A DNA stretch of 64,000 nt from Hahella sp. HNIBRBA332 (lineage in GTDB: Bacteria; Pseudomonadota; Gammaproteobacteria; Pseudomonadales; Oleiphilaceae): the NCBI RefSeq assembly GCF_030719035.1, contig NZ_CP132203.1, positions 5,846,501 through 5,910,500 on the forward strand, in the 5' to 3' direction. Both the position numbers and the translations under genes were made by a program. The notes under the pieces were generated by a model. It was not told the origin of the DNA. It worked only from the letters and a program-made list of their open reading frames with translations, and did not search any database. The number at the start of each line of letters is the position of its first letter. Positions within the stretch are counted from its first letter, which is position 1. Of this stretch, positions 1 to 8,029 are shown in pieces.

Positions 1-372
1 AGTGTTGGAGTTGTAGCCCGGATGGTTGATGACTTCCGTCACCTGAATGACCTGGGCGTCGCTCATGTCGTTCTGGCGATGCAGACCGACAACCGCCTTG
101 AAGCTGCTGGCGGAGCGTCCGGATGTACAGTGTGCGGCGGTGAGCACGTAGTAGTCGCTGACTACGGATGCGCCACACCATTGTCCGCCGTTGTACTGCA
201 GGTACACCATGAACGGAAATTCGCCTTCAGAGGCTTCTTCTCCGCCCACGATTTTCGCGGTAATGCTGCGGTAGGATTCAATATTGTCGGGACCGCTGGC
301 GTAGACATTGGCGGCGGCGAAGGTCAGTCCGGTCATCATCCCTACAAGCAGGGGTTTTTTGCACAGTTTCAT
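1..372 (-). CDS. Trypsin-like serine protease (S1), N-terminal part
   Basis: Secreted or periplasmic endopeptidase of the chymotrypsin fold. The visible 124 residues begin with a signal peptide (basic KLCKK, hydrophobic core, likely cut after AYA near residue 25). They continue with the zymogen-type activation site K40-IVGG and the catalytic histidine in TAAHC (H81). The Asp and Ser of the triad lie beyond the left edge, so the gene is partial. The start at 372 has GGA about 8 nt upstream; an in-frame ATG four codons earlier is possible. A second, complete trypsin-like protease lies at 35553-37136. Family assignment is secure; substrate is unknown. Confidence 0.9.
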   Translation of the reverse strand, partial: MKLCKKPLLVGMMTGLTFAAANVYASGPDNIESYRSITAKIVGGEEASEGEFPFMVYLQYNGGQWCGASVVSDYYVLTAAHCTSGRSASSFKAVVGLHRQNDMSDAQVIQVTEVINHPGYNSNT

Positions 373-663
373 TGTAGATTCCATTGCATGAGATTGTTTT
401 ATTAAAGAGAGCTTTTTCTTAGTTGTACTGATTGCTCCCCGTCGGCTGTGCACCAAGGCGAGAGGGGACTGCGCTCTCGCGGCTCCTTTTATATTTATTG
501 GTGTTCAGATAATAAACCATACATCCACCTCCGCATGCCTTCAATTCGGTCGAATGTCTTAGGTTCAGGGGTCTATGCCAGGGTCTTATCGGCTGTGCCG
601 GTAAACCAATATAGCGGTGAATTTGAGACTATGTATCCCCTGTATAGCCTAGGCGCCGCGTAC
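373..663. other. Intergenic region between protease and DUF1439 gene
   Basis: Relatively AT-rich stretch that must hold the minus-strand promoter of the protease and the end of the DUF1439 gene. A 7-bp hairpin (GCGAGAG 458-464 with CTCTCGC 474-480) lies in the 5' region of the protease. Short open frames here look unlike proteins. Nothing else is supported. Confidence 0.4.
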
Positions 664-1209
664 TCAGGTCTCGTAGTTTTGTCGTGAGGCCCGGAAGCGC
701 ACGCGCAGCTTGCCGCGACGCACCTCTACGTTCTTCACCAGCGCGCGCGCCAGTCGGTGGCGCAGGCTGTCCATGCGGAACTGGAAGACAGGGGCGCCGG
801 CGACATAACGGGATAGTGCAATACGCACGGCGGCGCGGGCCGGTTTCAGGTAGCGGCCGGGGATGGGATGGAGTTGTAGATCGGTGATTTGCGGGTCGAA
901 GAGATAAAACGCTCCTTCCTGCTGAGAATAGGAGAGAACGCCCTCCATTTCCACGATGCCGGTGGAGATAAAGCCGCCGGGAAGCTGCAACTCCACCCTG
1001 GCTCCGACGGCGATGCGATTGCGGGCGTCGTCCAGGCGCACCCAGGGATCATGCAGCCGGACCCCCAACAGGTATTTTCTGGTTTCAATAGGAAAGTGCG
1101 CAGTGAGATAGCGCTGTAAATCCAGTTCGGACAAGGCCAGCCTGTAAGCCAGCGCTCTGACGATGCTGCGACTGATTTTATAAGTCCACGCGAGCCTTAA
1201 ATTTTGCAT
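664..1209 (-). CDS. DUF1439 (YceB-like) protein without lipobox
   Basis: A 181-residue protein resembling the DUF1439/YceB family, whose E. coli member is a lipoprotein of unknown role. The family-like segment runs from about residue 25 (alternating hydrophobic strands, SELDLQRYL...HFP, PGGFISTGIVEMEG, FYLFDPQI) to the end. There is no signal peptide or lipobox, only a short basic/hydrophobic N-terminus, so it may be cytoplasmic or the true N-terminus may differ. No strong ribosome binding site precedes the ATG at 1209. It is transcribed away from ypeA, and a lipoprotein paralogue lies on the far side of ypeA. Function unknown. Confidence 0.7.
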   Translation of the reverse strand: MQNLRLAWTYKISRSIVRALAYRLALSELDLQRYLTAHFPIETRKYLLGVRLHDPWVRLDDARNRIAVGARVELQLPGGFISTGIVEMEGVLSYSQQEGAFYLFDPQITDLQLHPIPGRYLKPARAAVRIALSRYVAGAPVFQFRMDSLRHRLARALVKNVEVRRGKLRVRFRASRQNYET

Positions 1210-1269
1210 ACCGCTGCTGATTATGTTGTTTTAAGCGCCATGTTCAATTCCCGCGGGAGACGTTTGATC

Positions 1270-1710
1270 ATGGTAACCAGTAATGAGTCTGAACTGATAA
1301 TAAGAACTTTCCAGATGAAAGATGAAGACGAGGTCGTCGTTTTGTGGGAACAATGCGGCCTGGTGCGTCCCTGGAACGATCCGCGCAAGGACATTCATCG
1401 CAAACTTAAAGTCGATCCTGGTCTGTTTCTGGTGGGAGAGTGGCGGGGACGTCCGGCGGCGACCGTAATGGGCGGCTATGAGGGGCATCGTGGCTGGGTG
1501 AACTATTTGGCGGTGGATCCTCAACATCAGGGTTCGGGCTGGGGGCGCGCATTGATGGACGAGCTGCAGAGGCGTTTGCTGGCGATGGGGTGTCCGAAGA
1601 TAAACTTACAGATTCGTAAGGATAATCTGGCCGCCATCGGGTTTTATACTGCCCTGGGCTATTTGGAAGATCAGTCCATCAGCATGGGCAAGCGCCTGAT
1701 CCCGGACTGA
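1270..1710 (+). CDS. ypeA: GNAT acetyltransferase YpeA
   Basis: GCN5-related N-acetyltransferase of 146 residues, close in length to E. coli YpeA (about 141). Family hallmarks visible are LWEQCGLVRPWNDP, the core TVMGGYEGHRG, the acetyl-CoA pyrophosphate loop region HQGSGWGRAL and MGCPKINLQIRKDN. It transfers acetyl from acetyl-CoA to an amine acceptor that is not established. I chose the ATG at 1270 because GGGAGA sits just upstream and the protein then starts where the family does; longer versions from 1204 lack this. It sits between two DUF1439 genes. Confidence 0.9.
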   Translation: MVTSNESELIIRTFQMKDEDEVVVLWEQCGLVRPWNDPRKDIHRKLKVDPGLFLVGEWRGRPAATVMGGYEGHRGWVNYLAVDPQHQGSGWGRALMDELQRRLLAMGCPKINLQIRKDNLAAIGFYTALGYLEDQSISMGKRLIPD

Positions 1711-1802
1711 TTTCCTCCCTGCGGACGACGTGGTTATACGCTATTGCCCCCCGCGTCGGCATATTGCAGGATGGACGACAAAGAACTCTGGAAATGATCC
1801 AC

Positions 1803-2360
1803 ATGAAAAAACTGTTTTTACCGATTTTGGTTTTGATGTCTCTATTGAGTGGTTGTGCGGCGCTGTCGCCTTTCAGCATCAGCGAGGCCACACTGGAGAG
1901 TTACATGCAGGAGCAGGTGAGTCGCTATGACCGCCAGCAACTGGAATCCGGGTCGCCACTGTCATTGGCGCTCGACAAAGTGGATGTCACCCTGGGGCCG
2001 GAAGGCCGCGATGTAGCGGTGTTGGAGCTGAACGGCGAAGTCGCGGTCAACGCGCTGATGGCGAAACTGCCGGTGGGCGTTTTCCTGAAAGTGGAGGGCG
2101 CGCCCTATTACAACAGCCAGGAGAAGGCGGTGTATATCCGTCGTTTGCGGTTGCTGGACAGCCGTATCGATTCCCCTTACTTCAAAGGCGATTTCAAGCC
2201 CGTGACGGACAACGCCATGCGCTTTCTGGCGCAGATGCTGGAAACCATGCCAGTGTATCGTCTGGATGACGCCAATCTGGCGGGACAGTTCATGTCTCTG
2301 ACCAATATGGATTTGAAAGTGGCGCCGGGCAAACTGGTGTTCGTGCCTTCCGATAAGTAA
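1803..2360 (+). CDS. DUF1439 (YceB-like) lipoprotein
   Basis: A 185-residue lipoprotein. The N-terminus has KK, a hydrophobic core and a lipobox LLSGC, predicting lipidation of the Cys after signal peptidase II cleavage. The body matches the DUF1439 pattern (SISEATLESYMQ, central ELNGEVAVNALMAKLPVGV, YIRRLRLLDSRIDS). E. coli YceB is the best known member and has no assigned activity. The start is the ATG directly before KKLFLP at 1803. It is a paralogue of the lipobox-free protein at 664-1209. Confidence 0.85.
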   Translation: MKKLFLPILVLMSLLSGCAALSPFSISEATLESYMQEQVSRYDRQQLESGSPLSLALDKVDVTLGPEGRDVAVLELNGEVAVNALMAKLPVGVFLKVEGAPYYNSQEKAVYIRRLRLLDSRIDSPYFKGDFKPVTDNAMRFLAQMLETMPVYRLDDANLAGQFMSLTNMDLKVAPGKLVFVPSDK

Positions 2361-2387
2361 TCCCGCCGGACTGGCCGCCTTTGGCGG

Positions 2388-3377
2388 TCAGTCCATGGTG
2401 GCTTCTTCCCCTTCCTCTGTTACATCCTCCCATGGATGTAAATGACACACCTGCGGACAACAGCTTGGCAGGTATTTCAGCCACTCGGCAATCGTGAAAA
2501 ACTTGATCTTCTCTCTCAGCCATAACACGCCGGGATCGCGATCATGGCGGGCGTGCCAGATCATGGAGACAGGGGTGGGGCGTATTTCCAGTGGCGGCTT
2601 GGTGACATGCAGCGAACCGCATTTGGCGCCCTTGGCGATCACCATATTGGGCACGATGGAGATCAGGTCGCTGCCTTCCAGCAACGCCGGCACGGAAGCG
2701 AAATGATTCACCGTCATCGCCACACGACGACTCAACCCTTGCTGGCTGAGCGTAATATCAACGAAGCCGGTGGCTTCTCCAGTGAGGGACACCAGCAAAT
2801 GGTCCGCCTTTAGATATTTCTCCAGCGTCAGCGGCTCCGCGGCCAATGGATGGTCTTTCCGCATGGCGCAAACATAATCGCTTTCGAACAGAAAGTCGTT
2901 GCGGAACGAGGTGCGGAACTCCTGCATCACTCCCACGATAATATCCACTTCGCCGTTGGTCAGGATGCTTTCCGAGTTATTGCCATTGGCGGGGACCGCA
3001 TGCAGATCGATGTTAGGCGCTTCCGTCTCCACCATTCTGCGCATGGGCAGCCAGATCAGGTCTGTCGTGATATCGCTCATGCCCACGCGGAAGCGTCTGC
3101 GGGTCGACGATGGGTCGAAATCCTGCGGGTTGACCGCGTCCTTCAGTTGAATCAGCGGGCCGCTGACCTGGTGCCACAGGCTGAGCGCGTGGGTGGTGGG
3201 CTGGATACCACGTCCGTTTTTCACGAACAAGGGATCGTTCCAGACCTGACGCATGCGCGCCACCGCATTGGACACCGCCGGCTGGGTCATGGAAAGCCGC
3301 TCCGCCGCGCCGCTAATGGAGTTTTCGGTCATGATGGCGTCGAAAATAACGAGCAAATTCAAATCTATATTACGCAT
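2388..3377 (-). CDS. LysR-family regulator (MexT-like position)
   Basis: A 329-residue LysR-type transcriptional regulator. Residues 1-60 form the winged helix-turn-helix (DLNLLVIFDAIM, ISGAAERLSMTQPAVSNAVARMR), followed by the two-lobed periplasmic-binding-like effector domain ending near MIWHARHDRDPG. It is divergent from the RND operon at 3557-9464, the arrangement of mexT and mexEF-oprN in Pseudomonas, so it is the obvious candidate activator of the pump. The last 30 or so residues (CCPQVCHLHPW and an acidic tail) go beyond the usual LysR length of about 300. Effector unknown. Confidence 0.9.
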   Translation of the reverse strand: MRNIDLNLLVIFDAIMTENSISGAAERLSMTQPAVSNAVARMRQVWNDPLFVKNGRGIQPTTHALSLWHQVSGPLIQLKDAVNPQDFDPSSTRRRFRVGMSDITTDLIWLPMRRMVETEAPNIDLHAVPANGNNSESILTNGEVDIIVGVMQEFRTSFRNDFLFESDYVCAMRKDHPLAAEPLTLEKYLKADHLLVSLTGEATGFVDITLSQQGLSRRVAMTVNHFASVPALLEGSDLISIVPNMVIAKGAKCGSLHVTKPPLEIRPTPVSMIWHARHDRDPGVLWLREKIKFFTIAEWLKYLPSCCPQVCHLHPWEDVTEEGEEATMD

Positions 3378-3412
3378 ATCGAGCCTTCATATAAAAATTA
3401 ATGATGTGTCGA

Positions 3413-3437
3413 ATATCAAATATAAATTAGACGATAT
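3413..3437. promoter_or_regulatory. Possible LysR-type dyad
   Basis: ATATC (3413-3417) and GATAT (3433-3437) form a 5-bp inverted repeat spaced by 15 bp in AT-rich DNA, about 36 bp upstream of the LysR start codon. Position and AT-rich spacer suit a LysR autoregulation/activation site. The arms are short, so this is tentative. Confidence 0.3.
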
Positions 3438-3492
3438 CAATGATTATGAACAAAATGCAAGCATCGCAAAAAAACCTGAGGCGCTAACGGAG

Positions 3493-3516
3493 CTACTGAC
3501 AGCAGGTTGTCAGTAG
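3493..3516. promoter_or_regulatory. Perfect 9-bp dyad upstream of pump operon
   Basis: CTACTGACA (3493-3501) and TGTCAGTAG (3508-3516) are exact reverse complements separated by 6 bp. The dyad lies 40 bp before the membrane fusion protein start codon and just upstream of its ribosome binding site (AAAGGAG, 3544-3550). It could be an operator for a repressor, or a hairpin in the leader mRNA. There is no T-tract, so a terminator is unlikely. Confidence 0.55.
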
Positions 3517-3556
3517 GGAGCAGTTATTGTGCGCCTGTCAGTCAAAGGAGCTTGTC

Positions 3557-4843
3557 ATGAAATTTTCCAGATCTCTCATTCTATACGGAGCGGCAGTGTC
3601 GGCGGCAGTCCTGTTGAGCGCCTGCCAACCCGCTGAACCTCCGCAACAGCAAGGCCACGCTATGGCGCCGCCAATGGTGGACGTCGCGACTGTGCTAAGC
3701 GAGCCCGTTACGGAATGGGACGAATTCACCGGTCGCCTGGAGGCGACGCAAACCGTCGAATTACGCCCGCGCGTTTCAGGTTACATCGATAAAGTGACCT
3801 TCGAAGAAGGCGCTCGGGTCAACAAAGGCGATCTGTTGTTTGAAATCGATCCCCGCTCTTTTCAGGCGGAAGTGAATCGCTTGAATGCGGATCTGACCAG
3901 CGCTGAGGCGCGTTTAGATCTTGCTGAGCGCGACATGAAGCGGGCGCAAAGCCTGAAAAAGCAGAACGCGATTTCCGTGGAGCAGGTGGACAGCCGCGAG
4001 AGCCAGTTGAGTCAGGCGCGCGCACAAGTGCAGTCCACTCGGGCGGCCCTTGAGTCCGCCAAGTTAAGTCTGAGTTTCACCAAAGTGACGGCGCCGATTT
4101 CCGGTCGCGTCTCCCGCGCCATCATCACTGAAGGCAACTATGTCCAGGCCGGCCAGAGCCTGCTGACGACATTGGTGTCTACAGACAAGGTCTACGCCTA
4201 TTTCGACGCCGATGAGCGCACCTATCTGAAGTATCGCGAGCAGACGGCGCGGGGCGATCGTCCCAGCGCCCGCGACGGCGATAATCCTGCATTGATGAGC
4301 TTGGCTGACGAGCAGGACTATGCGCACACCGGCTATATCGACTTTCTGGATAACCGGGTGAATCCGGAGACCGGCACCATACGGGGTCGTGCGGTGTTCG
4401 ATAACCAGCACGAAGAGTTCACTCCCGGTCTGTTCGCCCGCGTCAGAATCATCGCCAGCGGCCGCCATGAAGGGATACTGGTTAACGACCGCGCCATCAA
4501 TACGGATTTAAGCAACAAGTTCGTGTTGGTGCTCGGCGAAGACAACAAGGTGAACTATCGTCCAGTGGAGCTGGGCCCGAAAGTGGATGGTCTGCGTCTG
4601 ATTCGCAAGGGGCTGCAACCCGGCGAGAAGATCGTGGTGAATGGCCTGCAACGAGTGCGTCCCGGCGCTGAAGTGACGCCCCAGGAAACCGCCATGGTGG
4701 AACCGGCTGCGCTGGAGCGTTTCTACGCGCAACAACGGATCGTGGAAAAGTATTTGACGGAGCAGGCCCGTCTGGAGGCGGCGCAGGCCGCTGCGCCAGC
4801 GAAAGCCTCTCCCAACGCCGCATTGGAACAGCCTCGCGGCTAG
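3557..4843 (+). CDS. RND efflux periplasmic adaptor (MexE/AcrA-like)
   Basis: Membrane fusion protein, 428 residues, linking the inner-membrane RND pump to the outer-membrane channel. It has a lipoprotein signal (LLSAC, lipidated Cys near residue 22), then a lipoyl/barrel-sandwich half (ELRPRVSGYIDKVTFEEGA). Next come a coiled-coil alpha hairpin (about residues 110-175), the second lipoyl half (FTKVTAPISGRVSR), a beta-barrel and a membrane-proximal domain. The start at 3557 is set by AAAGGAG 6 nt upstream; the in-frame codon at 3527 would bury the lipobox. It is the first gene of a three-gene operon, 12 bp before the pump. Substrates cannot be read from sequence. Confidence 0.93.
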   Translation: MKFSRSLILYGAAVSAAVLLSACQPAEPPQQQGHAMAPPMVDVATVLSEPVTEWDEFTGRLEATQTVELRPRVSGYIDKVTFEEGARVNKGDLLFEIDPRSFQAEVNRLNADLTSAEARLDLAERDMKRAQSLKKQNAISVEQVDSRESQLSQARAQVQSTRAALESAKLSLSFTKVTAPISGRVSRAIITEGNYVQAGQSLLTTLVSTDKVYAYFDADERTYLKYREQTARGDRPSARDGDNPALMSLADEQDYAHTGYIDFLDNRVNPETGTIRGRAVFDNQHEEFTPGLFARVRIIASGRHEGILVNDRAINTDLSNKFVLVLGEDNKVNYRPVELGPKVDGLRLIRKGLQPGEKIVVNGLQRVRPGAEVTPQETAMVEPAALERFYAQQRIVEKYLTEQARLEAAQAAAPAKASPNAALEQPRG

Positions 4844-4855
4844 AGGTAAGCAGTT

Positions 4856-7800
4856 ATGAATCTGTCGCAATATTTCATTCATCGGCCCATATTGGCCGGC
4901 GTGCTGTCGATAATGATATTTATCGCCGGCGCATTGGCGGTGTTCGAGCTGCCTATTACGGAATACCCCGAGGTGGTTCCGCCTACGGTGGTGGTGAACG
5001 CCACCTATCCCGGCGCCAACCCCAAGGTTATCGCTGAAACTGTCGCCTCGCCGTTGGAGCAAGAGATCAACGGCGTGGAGAACATGCTCTATATGTCTTC
5101 CCAGGCCTCTTCCGACGGCCGCATGGCGTTGACGGTGACCTTCGCCCTGGGAACGGATCTCGACGAAGCTCAGGTGGACGTGCAGAACCGCGTCAGCCGC
5201 GCTTTGCCGCGCCTGCCCAATGAAGTACAGCGATTAGGCGTTACGACGGAGAAATCCTCGCCGGACCTGACCATGGTTGTGCACATGGTGTCGCCGGATA
5301 ACCGTTACGACACGCTCTATCTGGCGAACTACGCCACCTTGAACGTGAAAGACGCGTTGTCGCGGATTGAAGGCGTAGGCGCAGTACGTGTGTTCGGCGC
5401 CGGGGATTACTCTTTGCGCATCTGGCTGGACCCGGAAAAAGTGGCCGCGCTGAATCTGACCACCAGCGACGTGCTGCAAGCTATTCGTGAACAGAACCGC
5501 GCGGTGGCGGCGGGTACTTTGGCGGCGCCGCCGTCTCCCAGCGCCAGCGATTTCCAGCTGCTGATCAACGTGAAAGGCCGTTTGGAATCCATCGAAGAGT
5601 TTGAAAACATCATTGTCCGTGTTGGTCCGAATGGGGAAATGACCCGTCTGAAAGACGTCGGTCGCGTGGAACTGGGCTCCAGCACTTATGCATTGCGTTC
5701 TTTGCTGAACAACAAGCCTGCGGCGGCGTTGCCGATCTTCCAGCGTCCCGGCTCCAACGCCATTGAAATTTCCGACAACGTGCGCGCCACCATGGCGGAA
5801 CTGAAGAAGACGTTCCCGGAAGGCGTGGACTACTCCATTGTTTACGACCCTACGGTTTTCGTAAAAGGCTCTATCAAAGCGGTGGTGCAAACACTGCTGG
5901 AGGCCATTCTGCTGGTAGTTATCGTCGTGGTGTTGTTCCTGCAGACCTGGCGCGCTTCGATTATCCCATTGGTGGCGGTGCCGGTATCCCTGGTGGGCAC
6001 CTTTGCGGTGATGTATCTGTTCGGCTTCTCGCTGAACGCGCTGTCGCTGTTTGGACTGGTGCTGGCTATCGGCATCGTGGTGGATGACGCCATTGTGGTG
6101 GTGGAAAACGTCGAACGTAATATCGAGCTGGGCATGACGCCGGTGGAGGCCACCAAGCAGGCCATGAAAGAAGTGACCGGCCCGATTATCGCGACCTCTC
6201 TGGTGCTGAGCGCGGTGTTTATTCCTACCGCGTTTATTTCTGGCCTGACCGGCCAGTTTTATAAACAGTTCGCGTTGACTATTGCGATCTCCACGATCAT
6301 TTCGACTATCAACTCCCTGACCCTGAGTCCGGCTCTGTCCGCTGTGCTGTTGAAACCGCACAGCGCCAAGAAAGATCTGTTGAGCCGCATTATCGATGGT
6401 CTGTTCGGTCGCTGGTTGTTCGCGCCTTTCAACAAGTTCTTTGCGAAGGCTTCCAATGCCTATACCTGGGGCGTGAAACGCATCATTCGCGGCGGCCTGG
6501 TGATTCTGGTGGTGTACGGCGGCCTGATCGGTCTGACCTATCATCAGTTCCAGACCACGCCGGTGGGCTTCGTGCCGCAGCAGGACAAGCAGTATCTGGT
6601 GTCCTTCGCGCAGTTGCCGGACGCGGCCTCGCTGGATCGTACGGAAGACGTGATTCGGGAAATGTCCGCCATCGCGTTGAAGCACCCCGGCGTGGAATCG
6701 GCTGTCGCGTTCCCTGGTTTGTCCGTGAACGGCTTTGTGAACGCCCCTAACAGCGGCATCGTGTTCGTGACTTTGAAGCCCTTCGAGGAACGTAAAGACC
6801 CCTCTCTGTCCGCAGGCGCTATCGCAGGACAGTTGAACGGCGAATACAGCGCCATTAAGGAAGCCTTTGTGGCGATCTTTCCACCGCCTCCGGTCATGGG
6901 ATTGGGCACCATCGGCGGTTTCCGCCTGCAGGTCGAAGATCGCGCCAGCATGGGCTACAACGAGCTGTATGCGCAAACCCAGAATATCGTGCAGAAAGCC
7001 TGGGCGACCCCTGGACTGACCGGCCTGTTCAGCAGCTTCCAGGTCAACGTGCCGCAGATCGATGTGGACGTGGATCGCGAGAAGGCCAAGTCTCACAACG
7101 TGTCTCTGAACGACGTGTTCGAAACCATGCAGGTCTACATGGGCTCGCTGTATGTGAACGACTACAACCAGTTCGGTCGCACCTATCAGGTGAATGTGCA
7201 GGCGGAGGATGACTTCCGTCAGGAGGCGGACCAGATCAGTCGCTTGAAAGTGCGTAACGGCCAGGGCGACATGATCCCCATCGGTTCCTTTGTGAACGTG
7301 ACTCATACGGCGGGGCCGGATCGGGTTATGCACTACAACGGTTACCCAACCGCGGAAATCAACGGCGCGCCAGCCCCGGGCTACAGCTCAGGCCAGGCCC
7401 AGGCGGCGATTGAGAAGCTGCTCAAAGACGAGCTGCCCAACGGCATGACCTTTGAGTGGACCGAGCTGACCTATCAGCAGATTCTGGCGGGCAACACAGC
7501 GGTATTCGTCTTCCCGCTGGTTGTTCTGCTGGTCTTCCTGGTGCTGGCGGCGCAATACGAAAGCTGGTCGTTGCCATTGGCGATTATTCTGATCGTACCG
7601 ATGACGCTGTTGTCAGCCATGACCGGGGTGATTCTGTCCGGCGGTGACAACAATATCTTCACCCAGATTGGACTGATCGTACTGGTGGGATTGGCGACCA
7701 AAAACGCGATTCTGATCGTGGAGTTCGCCAAGGAGCGTCAGGACGCGGGTCTCAGTCTGATGGACGCCATCCTGGAAGCCTGTCGCCTGCGTTTGCGTCC

Positions 7801-8029
7801 GATTCTGATGACGTCCCTGGCGTTCATCATGGGCGTGGCGCCATTGGTGTACTCCAGCGGCGCCGGCGCGGAAATGCGTCACGCCATGGGCGTCGCGGTG
7901 TTCTCCGGCATGATCGGGGTAACGATCTTTGGATTGTTGCTGACGCCGCTGTTCTATCACCTGATTCGTCGCTGGGTGAAAAAACGCGATCCGCAGGACG
8001 AAGCGCAAGGGGAGGTGGCTCATGCGTAA
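4856..8029 (+). CDS. RND efflux pump, inner-membrane transporter (MexF-like)
   Basis: HAE1-family proton/drug antiporter, 1057 residues, the usual length. The N-terminus (FIHRPILAGVLSIMIF, EYPEVVPPTVVV, YPGANPKVIAETVA) and the segment ANYATLNVKDALSRIEGVGAVRVFGAG track MexF closely. The TM4 proton-relay region is present (GLVLAIGIVVDDAIVVVENV, with the Asp pair), as are the duplicated 12-helix layout and the two large periplasmic loops. It probably exports lipophilic compounds with the flanking adaptor and channel. It overlaps the channel gene by 8 bp. An AGAGGTAA Shine-Dalgarno precedes the ATG. Confidence 0.95.
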   Translation: MNLSQYFIHRPILAGVLSIMIFIAGALAVFELPITEYPEVVPPTVVVNATYPGANPKVIAETVASPLEQEINGVENMLYMSSQASSDGRMALTVTFALGTDLDEAQVDVQNRVSRALPRLPNEVQRLGVTTEKSSPDLTMVVHMVSPDNRYDTLYLANYATLNVKDALSRIEGVGAVRVFGAGDYSLRIWLDPEKVAALNLTTSDVLQAIREQNRAVAAGTLAAPPSPSASDFQLLINVKGRLESIEEFENIIVRVGPNGEMTRLKDVGRVELGSSTYALRSLLNNKPAAALPIFQRPGSNAIEISDNVRATMAELKKTFPEGVDYSIVYDPTVFVKGSIKAVVQTLLEAILLVVIVVVLFLQTWRASIIPLVAVPVSLVGTFAVMYLFGFSLNALSLFGLVLAIGIVVDDAIVVVENVERNIELGMTPVEATKQAMKEVTGPIIATSLVLSAVFIPTAFISGLTGQFYKQFALTIAISTIISTINSLTLSPALSAVLLKPHSAKKDLLSRIIDGLFGRWLFAPFNKFFAKASNAYTWGVKRIIRGGLVILVVYGGLIGLTYHQFQTTPVGFVPQQDKQYLVSFAQLPDAASLDRTEDVIREMSAIALKHPGVESAVAFPGLSVNGFVNAPNSGIVFVTLKPFEERKDPSLSAGAIAGQLNGEYSAIKEAFVAIFPPPPVMGLGTIGGFRLQVEDRASMGYNELYAQTQNIVQKAWATPGLTGLFSSFQVNVPQIDVDVDREKAKSHNVSLNDVFETMQVYMGSLYVNDYNQFGRTYQVNVQAEDDFRQEADQISRLKVRNGQGDMIPIGSFVNVTHTAGPDRVMHYNGYPTAEINGAPAPGYSSGQAQAAIEKLLKDELPNGMTFEWTELTYQQILAGNTAVFVFPLVVLLVFLVLAAQYESWSLPLAIILIVPMTLLSAMTGVILSGGDNNIFTQIGLIVLVGLATKNAILIVEFAKERQDAGLSLMDAILEACRLRLRPILMTSLAFIMGVAPLVYSSGAGAEMRHAMGVAVFSGMIGVTIFGLLLTPLFYHLIRRWVKKRDPQDEAQGEVAHA

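Noticed and set aside
448..687. Small plus-strand frame before the DUF1439 gene
   Set aside because: No ribosome binding site, unnatural composition, and it runs into the 3' end of a supported gene.
5234..7333. A 699-codon open frame antisense to the RND pump gene
   Set aside because: Its His/Gln/Arg-rich translation is what the complement of a G+C-rich coding gene produces; the sense strand is a full MexF-like protein.
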